Assembly: GCF_010731695.1 (NCBI RefSeq) | Contig: NZ_AP022586.1 | Location: forward strand, 2,294,001 to 2,358,000 | Origin: Mycolicibacterium litorale | GTDB lineage: Bacteria > Actinomycetota > Actinomycetes > Mycobacteriales > Mycobacteriaceae | DNA length: 64,000 nucleotides | Direction: 5' to 3' | Part shown: positions 26,290-35,157 of the stretch, in pieces | Layout: the number at the start of each line of letters is the position of its first letter | Position numbering within the stretch: the first letter of the stretch is position 1 | Notes under the pieces: generated by a model | Databases searched by the model: none | Told to the model about the DNA's origin: nothing | Seen by the model: the letters and a program-made list of their open reading frames with translations, nothing else | Made by a program: the position numbers and the translations under genes

Positions 26290-28095
26290 ATGTGTGGAGC
26301 CACCGGCGAGGTACGCCTCGACGGCAGAACCCCTGACATAGCCGCTGTCTCGGCCATGGCCGAGACGCTGACCCGGCGCGGACCGGACGGCGCCGGCGCC
26401 TGGTCGCAGGGCCGGGTCGCGCTGGGGCACCGTCGTCTCAAGATCATCGATCTGTCCGAGGCGGGCGCGCAGCCCATGGTCGACGGCGAGCTCGGCTTGG
26501 CGATCGCCTGGAACGGCTGCATCTACAACTACCGGCAGCTGCGCGACGAACTCAGCGGCCACGGCTACCGGTTCTTCTCCACCAGCGACACCGAGGTGCT
26601 GCTCAAGGCCTACCACCACTGGGGTGACCGGTTCGTCGACCGCCTCTACGGGATGTTCGCGTTCGCGATCGTCGAACGTGACAGCGGGCGGGTACTGCTG
26701 GGCCGCGACCGGCTCGGCATCAAACCGCTCTACATCTCCGAGGACGCCAACCGGATCCGGTTCGCCTCGTCCCTGCCCGCGCTGGTCGCCGGTGGCGGCG
26801 TCGACACCCGCATCGACCCCGTCGCGCTGCATCACTACCTGTCCTTCCACTCCGTCGTACCGGCGCCGCTGACGATCCTGCGCGGCGTCAAGAAGGTGCC
26901 GCCGGCGTCGCTGATCGCGATCGAGCCCGACGGCAGGCGGACCACCACGACGTACTGGACGCCGGACTTCACGCGCCACGCCGACCGCGCCGACTGGTCG
27001 GAGCGCGACTGGGAGGACGCGGTGCTCTCCGCGCTGCGACGCGCGGTCGAGCGGCGGCTGGTCTCCGACGTGCCGGTGGGCTGCCTGCTGTCCGGCGGTG
27101 TCGACTCCAGCCTGATCGTCGGCCTGCTCGCCGAGGCCGGGCAGACCGGCCTGCAGACCTTCTCGATCGGATTCGAGTCGGTGAACGGGGTGGCGGGCGA
27201 CGAGTTCAAGTACTCCGACATCGTCGCGCAGCGCTTCGGCACCGACCACCACCAGATCCGCATCGACACCGCGCGCATGCTGCCCGCTCTCGACGGCGCG
27301 GTCGCCGCCATGAGCGAGCCGATGGTCAGCCACGACTGCGTGGCCTTCTACCTCCTGAGCGAGGAGGTCGCCAAGTACGTCAAGGTGGTGCAGTCGGGAC
27401 AGGGCGCCGATGAGGTCTTCGCCGGCTACCACTGGTACCCGCCGATGGCCGATCCCGCAGCCGCGTCCATCGAGGGTTCGGTGGCCAGCTACCGGGCCGC
27501 GTTCTTCGACCGCGACCCGGAGGCCGTCAACGCGCTCATCACTCCCCCGTACTTCACCGACGGCGACCCGAGCGGCCGCTTTGTCACCGAGCACTTCGCG
27601 CGTGAGGGCGCGGCGACCGGCGTCGACCGGGCGTTGCGCCTCGACACCACGGTGATGCTGGTCGACGACCCGGTCAAACGCGTCGACAACATGACGATGG
27701 CCTGGGGTCTCGAAGGCCGCGTGCCGTTCCTCGACCACGAGCTCGTCGAACTCGCCGCCACGTGTCCGCCCGAGTACAAGACCGCCCAGGGCGGTAAGGG
27801 GGTGCTCAAGGAGGCGGCCCGCCGGGTCATCCCGGCCGAGGTGATCGACCGGCCCAAGGGGTATTTCCCGGTGCCTGCGCTCACCCATCTGGAGGGTCCC
27901 TACCTCGACCTCGTCCGCGACGCCCTGTCCTCGCCCGCGGCCAAGGAGCGCGACCTGTTCCGGCCCGAGGCGGTCGACCGTCTGCTGGCAGATCCGAACG
28001 GCCGGCTGACCCCGTTGCGCGGCAACGAGCTGTGGCAGATCGGACTGCTCGAGCTGTGGTTGCAACGCAACGGCATCACGGGGCCGGCAGCATGA
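26290..28095 (+). CDS. N-acetylglutaminylglutamine amidotransferase (AsnB-like)
   Basis: A 601-residue class II glutamine amidotransferase/asparagine synthetase homologue. Cys2 (MCGATG) is the glutaminase nucleophile. The N-terminal Ntn domain shows RRGPDGAGAW and HRRLKIIDLSEAGAQPM; the synthetase domain has the PP-loop SGGVDSS (268-274) and SGQGADEVFAGYHWY. Pairing with the following gene identifies it as the amidating enzyme of N-acetylglutaminylglutamine amide (NAGGN), a dipeptide osmoprotectant known from rhizobia and pseudomonads. The stop overlaps the next start (ATGA). Confidence 0.88.
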   Translation: MCGATGEVRLDGRTPDIAAVSAMAETLTRRGPDGAGAWSQGRVALGHRRLKIIDLSEAGAQPMVDGELGLAIAWNGCIYNYRQLRDELSGHGYRFFSTSDTEVLLKAYHHWGDRFVDRLYGMFAFAIVERDSGRVLLGRDRLGIKPLYISEDANRIRFASSLPALVAGGGVDTRIDPVALHHYLSFHSVVPAPLTILRGVKKVPPASLIAIEPDGRRTTTTYWTPDFTRHADRADWSERDWEDAVLSALRRAVERRLVSDVPVGCLLSGGVDSSLIVGLLAEAGQTGLQTFSIGFESVNGVAGDEFKYSDIVAQRFGTDHHQIRIDTARMLPALDGAVAAMSEPMVSHDCVAFYLLSEEVAKYVKVVQSGQGADEVFAGYHWYPPMADPAAASIEGSVASYRAAFFDRDPEAVNALITPPYFTDGDPSGRFVTEHFAREGAATGVDRALRLDTTVMLVDDPVKRVDNMTMAWGLEGRVPFLDHELVELAATCPPEYKTAQGGKGVLKEAARRVIPAEVIDRPKGYFPVPALTHLEGPYLDLVRDALSSPAAKERDLFRPEAVDRLLADPNGRLTPLRGNELWQIGLLELWLQRNGITGPAA

Positions 28096-29876
28096 CCGAC
28101 CTCGGCTCCCACCTGGACCCCGACAGCGACCACACCGAGGCCATCACGCTCGGGCTGCACGACGCATCGCCGCAGCACCTGGTCGACGCGATGGCCGACG
28201 ACGTCGTTGTCGAGCTGGGTTGGGGCCGTCTGATCTTCGGCCAGACGTTCGCCGATCCGGAGAAGCTGGCGCAGGTGCTGCAGCACGAGGGTCCCGGCCG
28301 CCGTGACATCTGCATCTACGCGCGCGAGTCGCATGTGCTGGTGGCGCGCTCACCCTCGGAACTGTTCATCGACCCGAGCCACACCTACCGGTTGCGGTTC
28401 CCCGAGCACGAGGTCACCGCGGACCCCAAGCCGGTGGGTTTCACCGTCCGGTCCCTTCGCGAGCCGTCCGACGCTGACGCGATGAATCGGGTGTACGTGC
28501 AGTGCGGGATGGTGCCCGCACCCACCGAAGTCATCTGGGACAACCACAACAACGCCGACGCCGTCGATTACCTGGTGGCGGTCCGCGACGACGACGGCAG
28601 CATCATCGGCACGGTGACCGGAGTCGACCACAAGCGGTTGTTCAACGACCCGGAGGACGGGTCGAGCCTGTGGACGCTGGCCGTCGACCCCACGTCGAGC
28701 CTGCCGGGCGTGGGTGCCGCGCTCACCCGGGCGCTGGCCCAGCTGTTCCGCGACCGCGGCCTGTCGTACATGGATCTGTCGGTGGCGCACAACAACACCG
28801 CGGCGATCGCGCTCTACGAGAAGCTCGGCTTCCAACGCGTGCCGGTGCTGGCGGTCAAACGCAAGAACGCGATCAACGAACCGCTGTTCACCCACTCCCC
28901 AGAGACCATCGACGACCTCAACCCGTATGCGCGCATCATCGCCGACGAGGCGATCCGCCGCGGGATCTGGGTGGAGGTGCTCGACGCTGGTGCCGGGGAG
29001 ATGCGGTTGAGCCACGGCGGGCGCAGTGTCATCACCCGGGAATCGCTGTCGGAGTTCACCTCCGCGGTGGCGATGGCGCGGTGTGACGACAAACGCCAGA
29101 CCCGGCGGATCGTCTCCGAGGCCGGTATCGCCGTGCCGAAGGGCCGGCTCGCCACGTTCGACGAAGAGGACCACAGATTCCTCGCCGAGGTCGGTGACGT
29201 GGTGGTCAAGCCGACCCGCGGCGAGCAGGGCAAAGGCATCACCGTCGGCGTCGACAGCGCCGAGGAACTCGACGCGGCGCTGGCGCGCGCCCGGGAACAG
29301 CATCCCGACGTGCTGATCGAACAGCGGGCACCGGGCGACGATCTGCGGCTGGTGGTCATCGACGGCAGGGTGGTGGCGGCGGCGTTGCGGATGCCGCCGG
29401 AGGTGCTGGGGACCGGCAAACACACCATCCGCGAGCTCATCGAGACGCAGAGTCGCCGGCGGGCCGCCGCGACCGGGGGCGAGTCGAAGATCCCGATGGA
29501 CAAGGTCACCGAGGGCACCGTCAAGGAGGCCGGCTGGTCACTGGACGACGTCCTGCCCGAGGGTCAGCGGCTGCGCGTGCGCCGGACCGCCAACCTGCAT
29601 CAGGGCGGCACCATCCACGATGTGACCGCCGAGGTGAACCCGGAGCTGTGCCGGGTCGCGGTGGCCGCCGCGGAGGCGATCGGCATCCCGGTCACCGGTA
29701 TCGATCTGCTGGTGCCCGATGTCACCGGCGTCGACTACGTCTTCGTCGAAGCCAACGAACGACCGGGACTGGCAAACCATGAACCACAGCCCACCGCAGC
29801 GGCTTTCGTCGATTTTCTGTTCCCGATGCAGCCGGGGTTGCCGCAGGCGTGGACTCCGGAGGAGACGCCGGCCTAG
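28092..29876 (+). CDS. ngg: N-acetylglutaminylglutamine synthetase (GNAT + ATP-grasp)
   Basis: A 594-residue fusion. After an N-terminal extension comes a GNAT acetyltransferase domain (about 115-260) with GVDHKRLFNDPEDGSSLW, LAVDPTSSLPGVGAAL and NNTAAIALYEKLGFQRVP. A C-terminal ATP-grasp ligase domain follows, with VVKPTRGEQGKGITVGV, RRTANLHQGGTIHDVT and the ligand-rich FVEANERPGL. It would acetylate and join glutamines to make the NAGGN dipeptide amidated by the upstream enzyme. The usual third gene, an M42-type peptidase, is absent here. Confidence 0.88.
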   Translation: MTDLGSHLDPDSDHTEAITLGLHDASPQHLVDAMADDVVVELGWGRLIFGQTFADPEKLAQVLQHEGPGRRDICIYARESHVLVARSPSELFIDPSHTYRLRFPEHEVTADPKPVGFTVRSLREPSDADAMNRVYVQCGMVPAPTEVIWDNHNNADAVDYLVAVRDDDGSIIGTVTGVDHKRLFNDPEDGSSLWTLAVDPTSSLPGVGAALTRALAQLFRDRGLSYMDLSVAHNNTAAIALYEKLGFQRVPVLAVKRKNAINEPLFTHSPETIDDLNPYARIIADEAIRRGIWVEVLDAGAGEMRLSHGGRSVITRESLSEFTSAVAMARCDDKRQTRRIVSEAGIAVPKGRLATFDEEDHRFLAEVGDVVVKPTRGEQGKGITVGVDSAEELDAALARAREQHPDVLIEQRAPGDDLRLVVIDGRVVAAALRMPPEVLGTGKHTIRELIETQSRRRAAATGGESKIPMDKVTEGTVKEAGWSLDDVLPEGQRLRVRRTANLHQGGTIHDVTAEVNPELCRVAVAAAEAIGIPVTGIDLLVPDVTGVDYVFVEANERPGLANHEPQPTAAAFVDFLFPMQPGLPQAWTPEETPA

Positions 29877-30440
29877 TCACCAGGTGCTGGTGCGCATCAC
29901 GATCTCGGCGGCGAGCTGCGCCGTGGAGTCCGCGGCGTTTCGCCGGCCCAGCAGGTCGACCAGACGGTAGTCGCCGTAGACGAAGCGCTGGCTGGCTTTG
30001 GCCACCGACCGCGACGCCGGCGTGCTGACCAGCGCCGTGGTGTTCATCTCGACCGGCGGACAGTGCTCGTCGCGGACGGTTCCCTTCGGGTCGGGGACGC
30101 GCGGATGCCCCCGGTCGATCACGACCAGCCCGATGAACCGGTCGAGCCGGGTGGCGGCCAGCTCCCAGGCGAGTTCGCCGCCGTGACGGTCGCCCACCAG
30201 AAGCGCCCACCGGACGTCGATCGCGTCGAGGATGCCGACGACGGCCTTGCCGGTGAGCCGCGGATCGGCGCCGATCACGACGGTGCGCAGCGACGCGGTG
30301 TGCAGCCGCTGGCAGATCCCGTCGTACGCCGCGGGCGAATGCTGCGCCGCACCGAGCAGTACCACCGCTGAACCCTTTTCGGGACCGGCCACGTCCACCG
30401 GTACGGAGAATCCGTCGACGGTGACCATGGATGAGAGCAT
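29877..30440 (-). CDS. Alpha/beta-hydrolase-fold protein lacking the nucleophile Ser
   Basis: A 187-residue protein with hydrolase-fold strands (AVVLLGAAQHSPAAYDGICQRL, TVVIGADPRL, GLVVIDRG). Where the nucleophile elbow G-x-S-x-G is expected it reads VGDRHGGELAW, with Arg in place of Ser. It is also short for the family. It may be a non-catalytic binding protein or a divergent enzyme. The stop abuts the ngg stop. An in-frame ATG four codons after the listed start is an alternative. Confidence 0.7.
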   Translation of the reverse strand: MLSSMVTVDGFSVPVDVAGPEKGSAVVLLGAAQHSPAAYDGICQRLHTASLRTVVIGADPRLTGKAVVGILDAIDVRWALLVGDRHGGELAWELAATRLDRFIGLVVIDRGHPRVPDPKGTVRDEHCPPVEMNTTALVSTPASRSVAKASQRFVYGDYRLVDLLGRRNAADSTAQLAAEIVMRTSTW

Positions 30441-30499
30441 TCGGCCACGCTACCGGCAACACCGCGCCGGCGGGCGGGATTTTTGGTGTTGCGCCCGTC

Positions 30500-31162
30500 T
30501 CAGCCGGCGCCGATGCGCTCGGCCTGGCGTGTCGCGATGTCCAGAAAGGTCTGCGGCAGCGCACCTTTGGCGGTGATTCCCGGATTCGGCGTCGGGAATG
30601 CGATGCCGAACACAGCCATCGTGCCGACGTTCTCGAAGCTGAAGAACACGCTGTTGTCGACCCCGGAAAGTGTCATCGTCTGCCGGTACACCAAGGCGTC
30701 GGGTCGTGCGGTCTGAATGCGGGTGGTGGTCATCGGGATGCCCTCGTCGGTCGGATCGAAGAAGGTGTCGTAGCTGGCGCACCGGTCGGCGGTCGCGGCG
30801 AGCTGGTCGACGTCGAGTGGCCACGTCAGCACCGTCATCACCGCGCGGGCCCCGTCGTAGGCGGCGACATACTTCGCGGCGCTGCCCGGTCCCCGTTGCG
30901 CGGAGGCTTCGATCACCCGGGTCAGACCGTCGGAGCACCCCTCGGGGCGGGAGAGCATCGGCGGCGGGCCGGTGCCGCCACCCTGGCCGGGGTCGTCGAC
31001 GATGCGGTCGTACTGCACCCCGGCGGGGAAGTCCGCGGCGGTGAGCAACACCCGCTCGAGGCGGGCGCCCGGCCACGTGGGTGTTCCCGTCACGGTGGTG
31101 GCGCATCCACCGAGCACGACCATCGCCACGAGGGCGCAAGCCACCGCGGGCCGCCTGGTCAT
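30500..31162 (-). CDS. Putative lipoprotein, function unknown
   Basis: A 220-residue exported protein with a signal peptide (MTRRPAVACALVAMVVLGGC) ending in a lipobox Cys at residue 20, then a Thr-rich stretch. The mature part has further Cys residues (PEGCSDGL, ADRCASY) that could pair. The fold resembles the small sensor-like lipoproteins abundant in mycobacteria, but I do not recognise the family and infer no role. It lies on the same strand as the neighbouring hydrolase and cobQ. Confidence 0.75.
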   Translation of the reverse strand: MTRRPAVACALVAMVVLGGCATTVTGTPTWPGARLERVLLTAADFPAGVQYDRIVDDPGQGGGTGPPPMLSRPEGCSDGLTRVIEASAQRGPGSAAKYVAAYDGARAVMTVLTWPLDVDQLAATADRCASYDTFFDPTDEGIPMTTTRIQTARPDALVYRQTMTLSGVDNSVFFSFENVGTMAVFGIAFPTPNPGITAKGALPQTFLDIATRQAERIGAG

Positions 31163-31214
31163 CTTCCCAGGTTACGCAGAATCGGTGCCGGTGAGCCGAC
31201 CGTCGACAGCTTTC

Positions 31215-31475
31215 TCAGAGCCGGTACATCTCCCGCGCCATCCGCGAGTGCTCGGTGAAGTCACGCCGCGACTGCACGTGGTGGCGCGGTTCGCGCCGCA
31301 GGCTCGCGAACCAGGCGAGGACGGTCCGCCGCCGGTGGGTCTCACGGGGCGGGGCCAGCAGCGCCGCCGCCGAACCGAGCATCACCTCGTGCTCGGTGAC
31401 GATCACCCGTGTCGGCGCCGTCGGCTTCGTCGACCTCGGTGTGGTCGGAAAGGCCTGTGTGTAAAGGATGTTCAT
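31215..31475 (-). CDS. Small basic protein of unknown function
   Basis: An 86-residue product starting MNILYTQAFPTTPRS, rich in Arg, His and Thr, with no signal peptide or recognisable domain. The ATG at 31475 is preceded by AGGAG at good spacing, and a promoter-like TACGTT lies on the minus strand at 31530-31525. These support a real gene, but codon evidence for such a short frame is limited. It lies between cobQ and the lipoprotein gene. Confidence 0.5.
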   Translation of the reverse strand: MNILYTQAFPTTPRSTKPTAPTRVIVTEHEVMLGSAAALLAPPRETHRRRTVLAWFASLRREPRHHVQSRRDFTEHSRMAREMYRL

Positions 31476-31577
31476 GGCTTTGACTCCTGATGCGGGGCCG
31501 GTCTTCTCCGGCTCGACCACAGGCAACGTAAGGCGCGCAGCGACGAGGGTCGCGAGTAGTGCGCTACCCGTTCTCGG

Positions 31578-33065
31578 CTACGGGCGCAGCCCGGTCGTGA
31601 CGGTCGGCCGCGACGGCGGTCCGGCGTCGATGAGGTCGGCGACGGCATCCACGTCGAGGTGACGTTCCAGCAGGTCGGCCATGACGTCCAGTTGGGCGTC
31701 GCGGCGCGCGCTCACATCGACGTCGTCGGCGACCACGAAGCCGGTCCTGCCCGCCGCGGCGGCCGCCTCGGCGAGCCAGGCGCGGCGGAACTCGTCGTTG
31801 TCGAACAGACCGTGCCAGTGGGTGCCGAACACCGCACCGCGACGCAGCCCGATGCCCGCCCAGTCCTCGGCCCCGGAGCGGACCACCTGCCCGTGATGGA
31901 TCTCGTACCCGTGCAGCGGAGTCGTCCAGCGCCGCAACGTCTTCTCGGCGGCGAACGCGATGTCGGCGTCCACCAGACCCAGCCCGTCCACGTTGCCGGC
32001 CCGGGACTCGACCGGATCGTCGATGTGGCGGCAGAGCATCTGAAAACCGCCGCAGATTCCCAGCACCGGTAGGCCGGCGCGGGCGTGCGCCGCGATCGGT
32101 TCCGCCAGCCCGTTGGCGCGCAACCACTCCAGATCGGCGACGGTGGCCTTGGTGCCGGGCAGCACGACGACGTCCGCATCGGCCACGTCGGCGGGGTCGG
32201 TCACCCACCGCACCGCCACCCCCGGCTCGCACGCCAGGGCCTCGATGTCGGTCGAGTTGGAGATGCGCGGCAGCCGCAGCACCGCGACCTGCAGACCGTC
32301 GCCGCCGCGCGGCGGCGCAGGCCTGCCGATGACCCGCCCCGACACGACGGACACCGAGTCCTCGGTGTCCATCCAGAGCGCGTCGCTGTACGGGACCACC
32401 CCGTAGGTGGGCCGGCCCGTCAGCTCCCGCAGTTGGTCGAGGCCCGGCGTGAGCAGGGCCGGATCGCCGCGGAACTTGTTGACCACGAACCCCGCGATCA
32501 ACGCCTGATCGTCGGGCTGCAGCACCGCGACCGTGCCGAACAGGTGGGCCAGCACTCCGCCCCGGTCGATGTCGCCGGCCACGATGACCGGCAGGTGGGC
32601 GCGGCGCGCGAGCCCCATGTTGGCCAGGTCGGTGCCGCGCAGGTTGATCTCCGCGGGCGAACCCGCGCCCTCGCAGAGCACGACGTCGAATTCTTCACGC
32701 AGCGCACCCAGTTCGTCGGCGACCACGTCGGCCAGCCGGTCGCGGTGGGTGATGTAGTCCGTCGCGCTGACGGTGCCGGTCACGTGTCCGCGTACGACGA
32801 GCTGCGAGGTGCGGTCACTGCCCGGTTTGAGCAGCACCGGGTTGAACCGCACGCTCGGGGCCAGGCCGGCGGCGCGGGCCTGCATGGCCTGGGCCCGTCC
32901 AATCTCACCCCCTTCGACGGTCACCGCCGAGTTGTTCGACATGTTCTGCGCCTTGAAAGGCGCGACCCGCACACCCTTGCGGGCCAGCAGCCGGCACAGT
33001 CCGGCCACCAGCATCGATTTCCCGGCGTCGGAGGTGGTGCCGGCGACGAGCAACGCTCCGTTCAT
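31578..33065 (-). CDS. cobQ: Cobyric acid synthase CobQ
   Basis: CobQ amidates the b, d, e and g side chains of adenosylcobyrinic diamide using glutamine and ATP. The 495-residue protein starts [22 protein letters not shown] (P-loop variant) and continues with [13 protein letters not shown]. It has the [15 protein letters not shown] motif and a C-terminal glutamine amidotransferase with the Cys in [11 protein letters not shown] and the His in [10 protein letters not shown] chose the ATG at 33065, which gives the family N-terminus. It extends the cobalamin theme of the window and is followed by the small unknown gene. Confidence 0.95.
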   Translation of the reverse strand: MNGALLVAGTTSDAGKSMLVAGLCRLLARKGVRVAPFKAQNMSNNSAVTVEGGEIGRAQAMQARAAGLAPSVRFNPVLLKPGSDRTSQLVVRGHVTGTVSATDYITHRDRLADVVADELGALREEFDVVLCEGAGSPAEINLRGTDLANMGLARRAHLPVIVAGDIDRGGVLAHLFGTVAVLQPDDQALIAGFVVNKFRGDPALLTPGLDQLRELTGRPTYGVVPYSDALWMDTEDSVSVVSGRVIGRPAPPRGGDGLQVAVLRLPRISNSTDIEALACEPGVAVRWVTDPADVADADVVVLPGTKATVADLEWLRANGLAEPIAAHARAGLPVLGICGGFQMLCRHIDDPVESRAGNVDGLGLVDADIAFAAEKTLRRWTTPLHGYEIHHGQVVRSGAEDWAGIGLRRGAVFGTHWHGLFDNDEFRRAWLAEAAAAAGRTGFVVADDVDVSARRDAQLDVMADLLERHLDVDAVADLIDAGPPSRPTVTTGLRP

Positions 33066-33134
33066 CGCGGCGAACGTGTACTCACTGCCAGATTCCGCCC
33101 CGGATGTCGCACTGGGCGCCACTCGCTGCGGCGC

Positions 33135-33992
33135 TCACGGCAGCGTGAGGATCTCGGCGCCCGTATCGGTGACGACCAGGGTGTGCTCGAACTGGGCGGT
33201 CCACTTGCGATCCTTGGTGGCCACGGTCCAGCCGTCGTCCCAGATCTCGTAGTCCAACCCGCCCAGGTTGATCATCGGTTCGATGGTGAACGTCATGCCG
33301 GGTTCGATGACGGTGTCCACGCTGGGCTGGTCGTAGTGCAGCACCACCAGACCGTTGTGGAAGGTCGTGCCGATGCCGTGGCCGGTGAAATCGCGAACGA
33401 CGTTGTAACCGAACCGATTCGCGTAGGCCTCGATGACCCGGCCGATCACGGACAGGGCACGACCCGGTTTGACCGCCTTGATGGCGCGCATGGTCGCCTC
33501 GTGGGTGCGCTCGACGAGCAGGCGGTGCTCCTCGGAGACGTCACCGGCGAGGAAGGTGGCGTTGGTGTCGCCGTGCACCCCGTCGATGTAGGCGGTGACG
33601 TCGATGTTGACGATGTCGCCGTCCTGGATCACGGTCGAGTCCGGGATGCCGTGGCAGATCACCTCGTTGAGCGATGTGCAGCAGGACTTCGGGAAACCCT
33701 TGTAGCCCAGCGTCGACGGGTACGCGCCGTGGTCGACCATGTACTCGTGGGCGATGCGATCCAGCTCGTCGGTGGTGACGCCCGGTGCGACGGCTTTGCC
33801 GGCCTCCGCCAGCGCGCGGGCGGCGATGCGGCCGGCCACGCGCATCTTCTCGATCACCTCGGGGGTCTGGACCCAGGGTTCGTTGCCCTCGTCGACGGTC
33901 GGGCGCCACGCGTACTCGGGGCGCTCGATCGACTTGGGTACCGGCAGCGTGGGAGAGAGTTCGCCGGGACGGAGGGCGGTGCGCACAGACAT
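33135..33992 (-). CDS. map: Methionine aminopeptidase, type I
   Basis: The 285-residue enzyme (M. tuberculosis MapB has the same length as I recall) removes N-terminal Met. It has the N-terminal extension with a Pro-rich SH3-ligand-like segment typical of the mycobacterial enzyme. Metal ligands appear in order: Asp in [10 protein letters not shown], Asp in [10 protein letters not shown], His in [11 protein letters not shown], Glu in FTIEPMI and Glu in AQFEHTLVV. The ATG at 33992 was chosen over an upstream in-frame start in the divergent promoter region. Confidence 0.95.
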   Translation of the reverse strand: MSVRTALRPGELSPTLPVPKSIERPEYAWRPTVDEGNEPWVQTPEVIEKMRVAGRIAARALAEAGKAVAPGVTTDELDRIAHEYMVDHGAYPSTLGYKGFPKSCCTSLNEVICHGIPDSTVIQDGDIVNIDVTAYIDGVHGDTNATFLAGDVSEEHRLLVERTHEATMRAIKAVKPGRALSVIGRVIEAYANRFGYNVVRDFTGHGIGTTFHNGLVVLHYDQPSVDTVIEPGMTFTIEPMINLGGLDYEIWDDGWTVATKDRKWTAQFEHTLVVTDTGAEILTLP

Positions 33993-34036
33993 ACACCGAG
34001 GATAGCCAGGAGAACGCCGCTCTCCTGTGGCGAGAA

Positions 34037-34045
34037 TGTTAGGTT
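34037..34045 (+). promoter_or_regulatory. Extended -10 promoter for the thioesterase
   Basis: TGT-TAGGTT (extended TGn plus TANNNT, 34037-34045) ends six bases before the ATG at 34052, so transcription should begin on the ATG itself. There is no ribosome site, and the mRNA is predicted to be leaderless. Confidence 0.5.
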
Positions 34046-34051
34046 GTCTCC

Positions 34052-34459
34052 ATGCTCGGCGAGTCGACACCGATGAAGACCACCCCGAATCATCTACTCG
34101 GGCAGCTGGGTATGCACGACATCCTGGAGACCGACGAGCGGATGGTCATGGAGATGGCCAACCGCCCGGAACTCACGAACACCCGGGGCGCCCTGCAGGG
34201 TGGGTTGGTCACGACGCTGATCGACATCGCCGCCGGACGACTGGCCGGCAGGCTCGTGCGAGCCGATCAGGATGTGACGACCGCCGATATGAACGTGCAC
34301 TTCCTGGCGCCCGTGGTGGTCGGTCCCGCGCGGGCCGAGGCGACCGTCGTGCGCGCCGGTAAACGCCTCATCGTCACCGCGGTCGACGTCACCGACGTCG
34401 GGCGTGACCGCCTCGCGGCGCGGGCCACGCTGAGTTTCGCGGTGCTCGACCGCCGCTGA
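34052..34459 (+). CDS. PaaI-type hotdog-fold thioesterase
   Basis: A 135-residue hotdog-fold protein with the family block [26 protein letters not shown], whose GGLVTTLID helix carries the acidic active-site residue, and the strand [17 protein letters not shown]. It is likely an acyl-CoA thioesterase of unknown substrate. It diverges from map and its end enters a 25-bp tandem repeat. Confidence 0.85.
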   Translation: MLGESTPMKTTPNHLLGQLGMHDILETDERMVMEMANRPELTNTRGALQGGLVTTLIDIAAGRLAGRLVRADQDVTTADMNVHFLAPVVVGPARAEATVVRAGKRLIVTAVDVTDVGRDRLAARATLSFAVLDRR

Positions 34460-34509
34460 GCGGCGAATAGGCAAGAGCCGCTGAGCGGCGAATAGACAAG
34501 AGCCGCTGA
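34452..34509. repeat. 25-bp tandem repeat, 2.3 copies, at the thioesterase 3' end
   Basis: The unit starting GCCGCTGAGCGGCGAATAG is repeated at 34452-34476 and 34477-34501, with one base changed between the copies. A partial copy follows at 34502-34509. Each full unit contains a GCCGC-TGA-GCGGC hairpin. The first copy includes the thioesterase stop codon. It lies between convergent genes and may also help termination. Confidence 0.85.
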
Positions 34510-34523
34510 AGAAGGGCCGGTGG

Positions 34524-35141
34524 TCAGCCACGCTCGCCGAGGAACCGCGGCCGGCGCAGCCACCCGGTCTGCGGGCCGCGGATGTCGACCGAACCCCACA
34601 CCACCTTGCCGGTGAGCACCACGTGCGGCCTGCCCTCCGCGGTCACGTCGCGGCGGTGGTCGGTCGCGCTGCCGACGATCACTTCGACGTCGTCGATCGA
34701 CGCGCTCGCGCCGTCGGGCAGCCGCAGGTCGAGTCCGCCGAATTTCAGATCGAGTTCGATGACGACCATCGGCCCCGCGAAGCGCGCACGGGTCAGGTCG
34801 AGGTCGATCGATCCCATCCGGCGGTGCAGCGCCAGCCGCGTCGGCACGATCCACTCCCCGTGCCGCTTCAGCGAACCGAACACTCCGCGCAGTTCGACCC
34901 GATCGGTGGCGGAGGTGACGATCGCCCCCGGCCCGGGCAGATCGGTGACCAGGGCGTCGAGATCGGCGCGCATCCGCGCCTGCGACACCGCCGCCGAGCG
35001 TTCCTCGAACTCCTCGATGTCGAGCAGACCGAGTGCCACCGCGTTGTGCAGCCGTCGCAGCGTGCCGTTGCGATCGGCGTCCGAGATGCGCATCGGCATC
35101 GGCTCGGGGCGGGCGTCACCGTTGTGGGCCGGGGTCGTCAT
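34524..35141 (-). CDS. DUF1707 / LiaF-like C-terminal domain protein
   Basis: A 205-residue protein. The N-terminal DUF1707 (SHOCT-like) segment is MRISDADRNGTLRRLHNAVALG and LDIEEFEERSAAVSQARMRADL. A beta-rich C-terminal part (VELRGVFGSLKRHGEW, GGLDLRLPDGASASI, VWGSVDIRGP) is like the LiaF/cell-wall-stress domain. The function is unknown; related proteins sense or report envelope stress. The ATG has GGAGGGG upstream, and the gene starts 16 bases after the penicillin-binding lipoprotein. Confidence 0.87.
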   Translation of the reverse strand: MTTPAHNGDARPEPMPMRISDADRNGTLRRLHNAVALGLLDIEEFEERSAAVSQARMRADLDALVTDLPGPGAIVTSATDRVELRGVFGSLKRHGEWIVPTRLALHRRMGSIDLDLTRARFAGPMVVIELDLKFGGLDLRLPDGASASIDDVEVIVGSATDHRRDVTAEGRPHVVLTGKVVWGSVDIRGPQTGWLRRPRFLGERG

Positions 35142-35157
35142 AGCCCCTCCAGGCTAC

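Noticed and set aside
26053..28065. 670-codon minus-strand frame opposite the AsnB-like gene
   Set aside because: No recognisable motif, and it is fully antisense to a gene with catalytic Cys2 and the PP-loop.
32085..34076. 663-codon plus-strand frame opposite cobQ and map
   Set aside because: It spans two well-supported minus-strand genes and has shadow composition.
34452..34509. CRISPR-like repeat
   Set aside because: Direct tandem duplication without spacers.
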